From Selaginella tamariscina (Eukaryota > Streptophyta > Lycopodiopsida > Selaginellales > Selaginellaceae), in NCBI GenBank assembly GCA_003024785.1, contig PUQB01000826.1, positions 26,726 through 90,725 on the forward strand: a DNA stretch of 64,000 nt, in the 5' to 3' direction. The notes under the pieces are model-generated. The model ran no database searches. It was given only the letters and a program-made list of their open reading frames with translations, and was not told the DNA's origin. Within the stretch, counting starts at the first letter, position 1. Every line of letters starts with the position of its first letter. Below are positions 60,670-64,000 of the stretch, piece after piece. Both the position numbers and the translations under genes were made by a program.

Positions 60670-63545
60670 CAACACCCGAATTCAGTTCAAATCTTTAGTA
60701 TAGCTACCAACCAAGTATAATGAGTTTGCTAATGTCTTTGGCAAAGTCAAGGCTGGTAAGCTTCCAAAACATTGGCTATATGATTGTCCCATTGACTTGA
60801 TTGAAAGTGCTCAACCCCCTTGGGAATCAATTTATGGGTTTTCTTCTCAACTGGTGCACCCATCTTCTTTATCAAAAAGAAGGATGATTCATTATGTTTA
60901 GTAATGGATTATGGTGGGATTAATAAAGTAATAATACAAATAAATACCCTTTACCACTGAAATTGAGCTTGTTGAAGCGTCTTACCTACACCAAGTACTT
61001 CATTAAGATTAACCTCTGAGGTGCGTATAACTTAATCATGATCCACCCAAGGAATGAATAAAAGATTGCAATTTATACACGGTATGAACATTTCAAGTAC
61101 ATGGTGATATCATTTGGTCTCACCAATGCACTAATTATCTTACAAACATTTGCAAGTTCTTGAATGTGTTTATAATAATGTACCTTGACAACATTCTCAT
61201 ATATTTCAAAATATTGAAGAAGCATGAGGAGCATGTTTGACAAATACTGTAGAAGTTGCAGAACCATGGCCTTATGCTAAGCTTGAGAAGTGTAATTTTA
61301 AACAAGACTATGTGGAGTTCCTAAGGTATATTGTCTCACTACAATGGATCTTGTTAATGTGAGAATTGTGTTGGATTGGCAAGTCCCACAATTTGTGAAA
61401 TGTTTAGTGTTTTATCGGCTTTATCAACTTTTATAGCAAGTTTATCAAGGATTACTTCAAAATTATGTTACCATTCACCAAACTCACATAGAAGGACAAG
61501 CTATTTGTGTGGTCACTAGAGGTGGAAACTGCCTTCAACACTTGAAGTAAGCCTTCAGCTCCACTTTAATATTGGCTCACTCGAATTTTAACAAACCTTT
61601 GTCATTGAAACTTTGCACTTAATAGCATCTTATTCAAGGTTAGTGAAGATGGTCAACTATATTTCATTCCCACAAGTTTCTTACATCGAAGATCAATTAT
61701 GAGGTACATGATAGGAGCTTTTGGTTATTATAGATTCGTTTGACAAATGGAGGCACTTCTTGAAAGGTTTGTTACACCAAATAGTCTACAATGACCACAA
61801 GAATCTCATGTACTTTTAGTCATGACGAGTTTGAGTCGTCCACAATTCATTGGACATAGTTTTTAGCGCGGTTCAATTTTGTCATTATGTATTAACTAGG
61901 TTCACAATAGGGTAAAGCATATGCTCTTTCCTGATGGTTCTATTTGGCTCTTTTCCCTAATGACCTGAAGTTTGACCAAACATGACAAGTTCTTTTAGGA
62001 TCAAACCAACTAAAGTTGATGGTATTGAAGTGTTGCAAACTTCAATGGATTCTAGTATTCTTGATATGGTTCGTGGGACACCAACGGATCTAGTTGCTTA
62101 GGATGTTGTAAATTATATTGCTTTTGATAGAGCCTCGAGTTCTAGTTCTTAGTATCACTTTGGTGACTACAATCGGTTTAAGCTTCATGATGGATTGCTA
62201 CTCTACAACAATCTTGTTATATTTTAAATGCGTCTTCGAGTATTATAAAATTGTTATGATAGTCATGTTGCTGGACATTTTGGCACCCACAAGACATTCG
62301 AATTGGTTACTTAAAGTTATTAGTGGCCCTAACTTCAAAGAGATATAACGAACTTTATTCACACTTGTGATGTTTGTTGTTAGTCCAAGGCTCCTTAATT
62401 GTTCATATGGATTGTTTTAATTGTTGTCGATTTTAATTAATCCTTGGAAGTCAATCTCTATGAATTTCATCACTAACTTTCTTTTATTTAAGGGGTTTGA
62501 TGAGGCTTTGATTTAAGGGGTTTGATTGTGATGGACCGATTTTCCAAGATAGTTCATTTTCTTTTATGCACAAACTCCATCACAAGTAAGGAGATAGCAG
62601 AAATGGTGCTTAAGAAAGTTTTGGATTGCATGGTTTATTAAAGATGTTGTCACTGAATATGGACTTCAATTTGTTGCCAAGTTTTAAAAGCGATTATTAT
62701 AGCTTTTAAACATTAAGTGCAAGTTGTCGTTGAGGTATCATTTACAGAATGACAATCAATTCGAATGTACCATTTAGACCTTGGAGTAGTACCTTCAGTA
62801 TTTTAATAACTATCAATAGGACAATTGGGTCTAGCTCTTAGTTCATATACAACAACTCGGTGCATGCTTCTATAGGTCAATCACCATTCTTTGTAATTCA
62901 TGGTCAGCATCCCTATTGGTCATTGCACGCTCATGTTGATGGTCTAGTCAACTTATAAGTAGAAGACCTTCAAGTTATTCACAAGGATTTAACTCATTAT
63001 CACTTCCATCAAGCCCAAGCCTCCAATAAGGTAGCTGCTAACCAACACCATCAATCTACCCTTGTTTTCCAAATTGGTGATCGGGTTTGGCTCCTTCAAC
63101 ATAATTTATAAATCATATAACTATGTCAAAAACTCGATTATAAATGTCTTGGACCATTTTCAATCATTAATAAGATCAACAAAGTTACATTCCATCTTCA
63201 GCTTCTTCTTACCATGAAGATCCACACAATCTTCCATGTCTTCGTCCTTGAGCTATATACACCTAATATCATTCCCAATCATATTGTACCACCACCACCA
63301 CTTGTCGAGCTCGATGGTGAACTCAAATATGAAGTTTACGCTATTTTGGACTTCAAAGTTTTTTAGAATAATCTTTATTACCTTATTAATTGAATCAGTT
63401 ACTCTCTTAATGACTGCACTTGGGAGCTTGTTGAGAACCTGGGTAATGCTCAATAAGTCATTATCACATTTCATGTTCAGTACCTAGACAAGCCTAGCTC
63501 CAACACTAGCTTGACTCATGGAACTCGTTGCTAAAGAGGGAATGG
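60670..63545 (+). pseudogene. Decayed Ty3/Gypsy chromovirus polyprotein
   Basis: Frame-shifting and stop-ridden, but domain order is clear. Around 60725-60830: EFANVFGKVKAGKLPKHW, the region preceding RT. Around 60855-61110: reverse transcriptase words (APIFFIKKKDDSL, YPLPL, FIKINL, TRYEHFKYMVISFGLTNA). From 62520: integrase core words (VMDRFSKIVHFLL, TSKEIAEMVLKKV). Around 63010-63100: AANQHHQSTLVFQIGDRVWLL. From 63290: a chromodomain-like block (VELDGELKYEVYAILDFKVF, later CTWELVENL). The chromodomain at the end of integrase identifies a chromovirus. The excess of A/T and many stops fit methylation-driven decay. A possible protease remnant is at 60101-60200. No sign of activity. Confidence 0.8.
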
Positions 63546-64000
63546 TGTCATAAACCATCAAAATATACCAAGTTGATATTGATGTTGGTATATGAAGTTG
63601 ATGCTAACGTTGATATATGTTAACACTAGAATATTCTCTTAAAATATTTTAAGATAAAGAATTGATGGTTCAAATTCAAATTTAAACCAAAGGTTTAGAT
63701 TTAGATCTAGAATGAAAGATTCATATTTAGATTTATACCGATGGTTCAGAGATGTTAAATTCTAGTATAGAACAAAGTTAGAGTTACGGTTTAGCATTTT
63801 AATTCAACACCAATTATTAATTGATTTCCTATATACTATTCAATTAGTATACTTTCTTTTCGTTTTCCTTTTCATTAAAAATTCTTTAATACTTTGTTAT
63901 TTAGCCTTGCTATGACACCATGTTTTCTTCAATTTCCTTATTGTCCTAAAGAATGCTGATAATAGGGATATATGTATAATACCCTCCAGATAAAAAGAAT
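63546..64000 (+). repeat. Probable start of the chromovirus 3' LTR, cut by the window edge
   Basis: A purine-rich tract (aaagagggaatgg, 63532-63545) is followed by TGTCATAAACC at 63546, as expected for a polypurine tract and LTR start. The body contains repeated words (gttgatattgatgttggtat, agttgatgctaacgttgatat). The end and the 5' partner LTR are not visible, so it is provisional. Confidence 0.5.

Overview
The window is nuclear DNA of a land plant. Plant gene families are spread across it (ABCB transporter, CYP86-type P450, CLD1-like plastid hydrolase, ERF and DREB AP2 factors, PPR, purine biosynthesis), with spliceosomal introns, AT-rich spacers, many GT/GA/AT microsatellites and telomere-box promoters. 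Very short introns (44-60 bp) in several genes and the PPR style suggest a seed-free plant, perhaps a lycophyte or bryophyte, but I cannot fix the lineage from sequence alone.

Layout. 0-12.4 kb: a head-to-head inverted duplication of an ABCB (MDR) transporter. The left copy is truncated by the window edge and is minus strand; the right copy is complete and plus strand. 12.4-15.7 kb: AT-rich spacer. 15.7-17.3 kb: intronless CYP86-clan P450 (minus). 18.0-19.4 kb: alpha/beta hydrolase resembling chlorophyll dephytylase (plus). 19.4-28.2 kb: gene-free AT-rich DNA. 28.2-30.3 kb: group VII-like ERF with a Met-Cys N-terminus (plus). 33.3-34.1 kb: DREB2-like factor. 34.35-35.7 kb: PPR protein. 36.3-37.7 kb: ARM-repeat protein (minus). 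39.1-40.7 kb: RAD60/SUMO-like-domain protein (minus), divergent from ATIC/PurH (40.8-44.8 kb, plus) across about 79 bp. 45.3-46.9 kb: an orphan ankyrin exon and nested repeat fossils. 46.9-55.1 kb: a large DNA transposon. 55.1-64 kb: AT-rich repetitive DNA with a decayed Ty3/Gypsy chromovirus (60.7-63.5 kb) whose presumed 3' LTR runs off the window.

The most unusual object is the transposon. It carries two divergent genes: a ParB-domain plus beta-class amino-DNA-methyltransferase fusion (minus) and a MULE-like DDE transposase with a C-terminal SWIM zinc finger (plus). Between them lies a tandem array of about 136-bp units, each with a 10-bp palindrome built on GTCGGC; the same GTCGGC word lies just inside both ends. 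Each end also carries a 10-bp-periodic GAA/TTC array that matches perfect heat-shock elements. A plausible reading is a mobile element carrying its own DNA-modifying, site-binding protein with a heat-responsive terminus; this is inference.

One caution covers every gene. Nearly all conserved reading frames are broken once or more by a single-base change, mostly a one-base shortening or lengthening of a short homopolymer. So many broken families side by side point to residual indel errors in a draft assembly rather than wholesale pseudogenisation, so I annotate these loci as genes and list the breaks.
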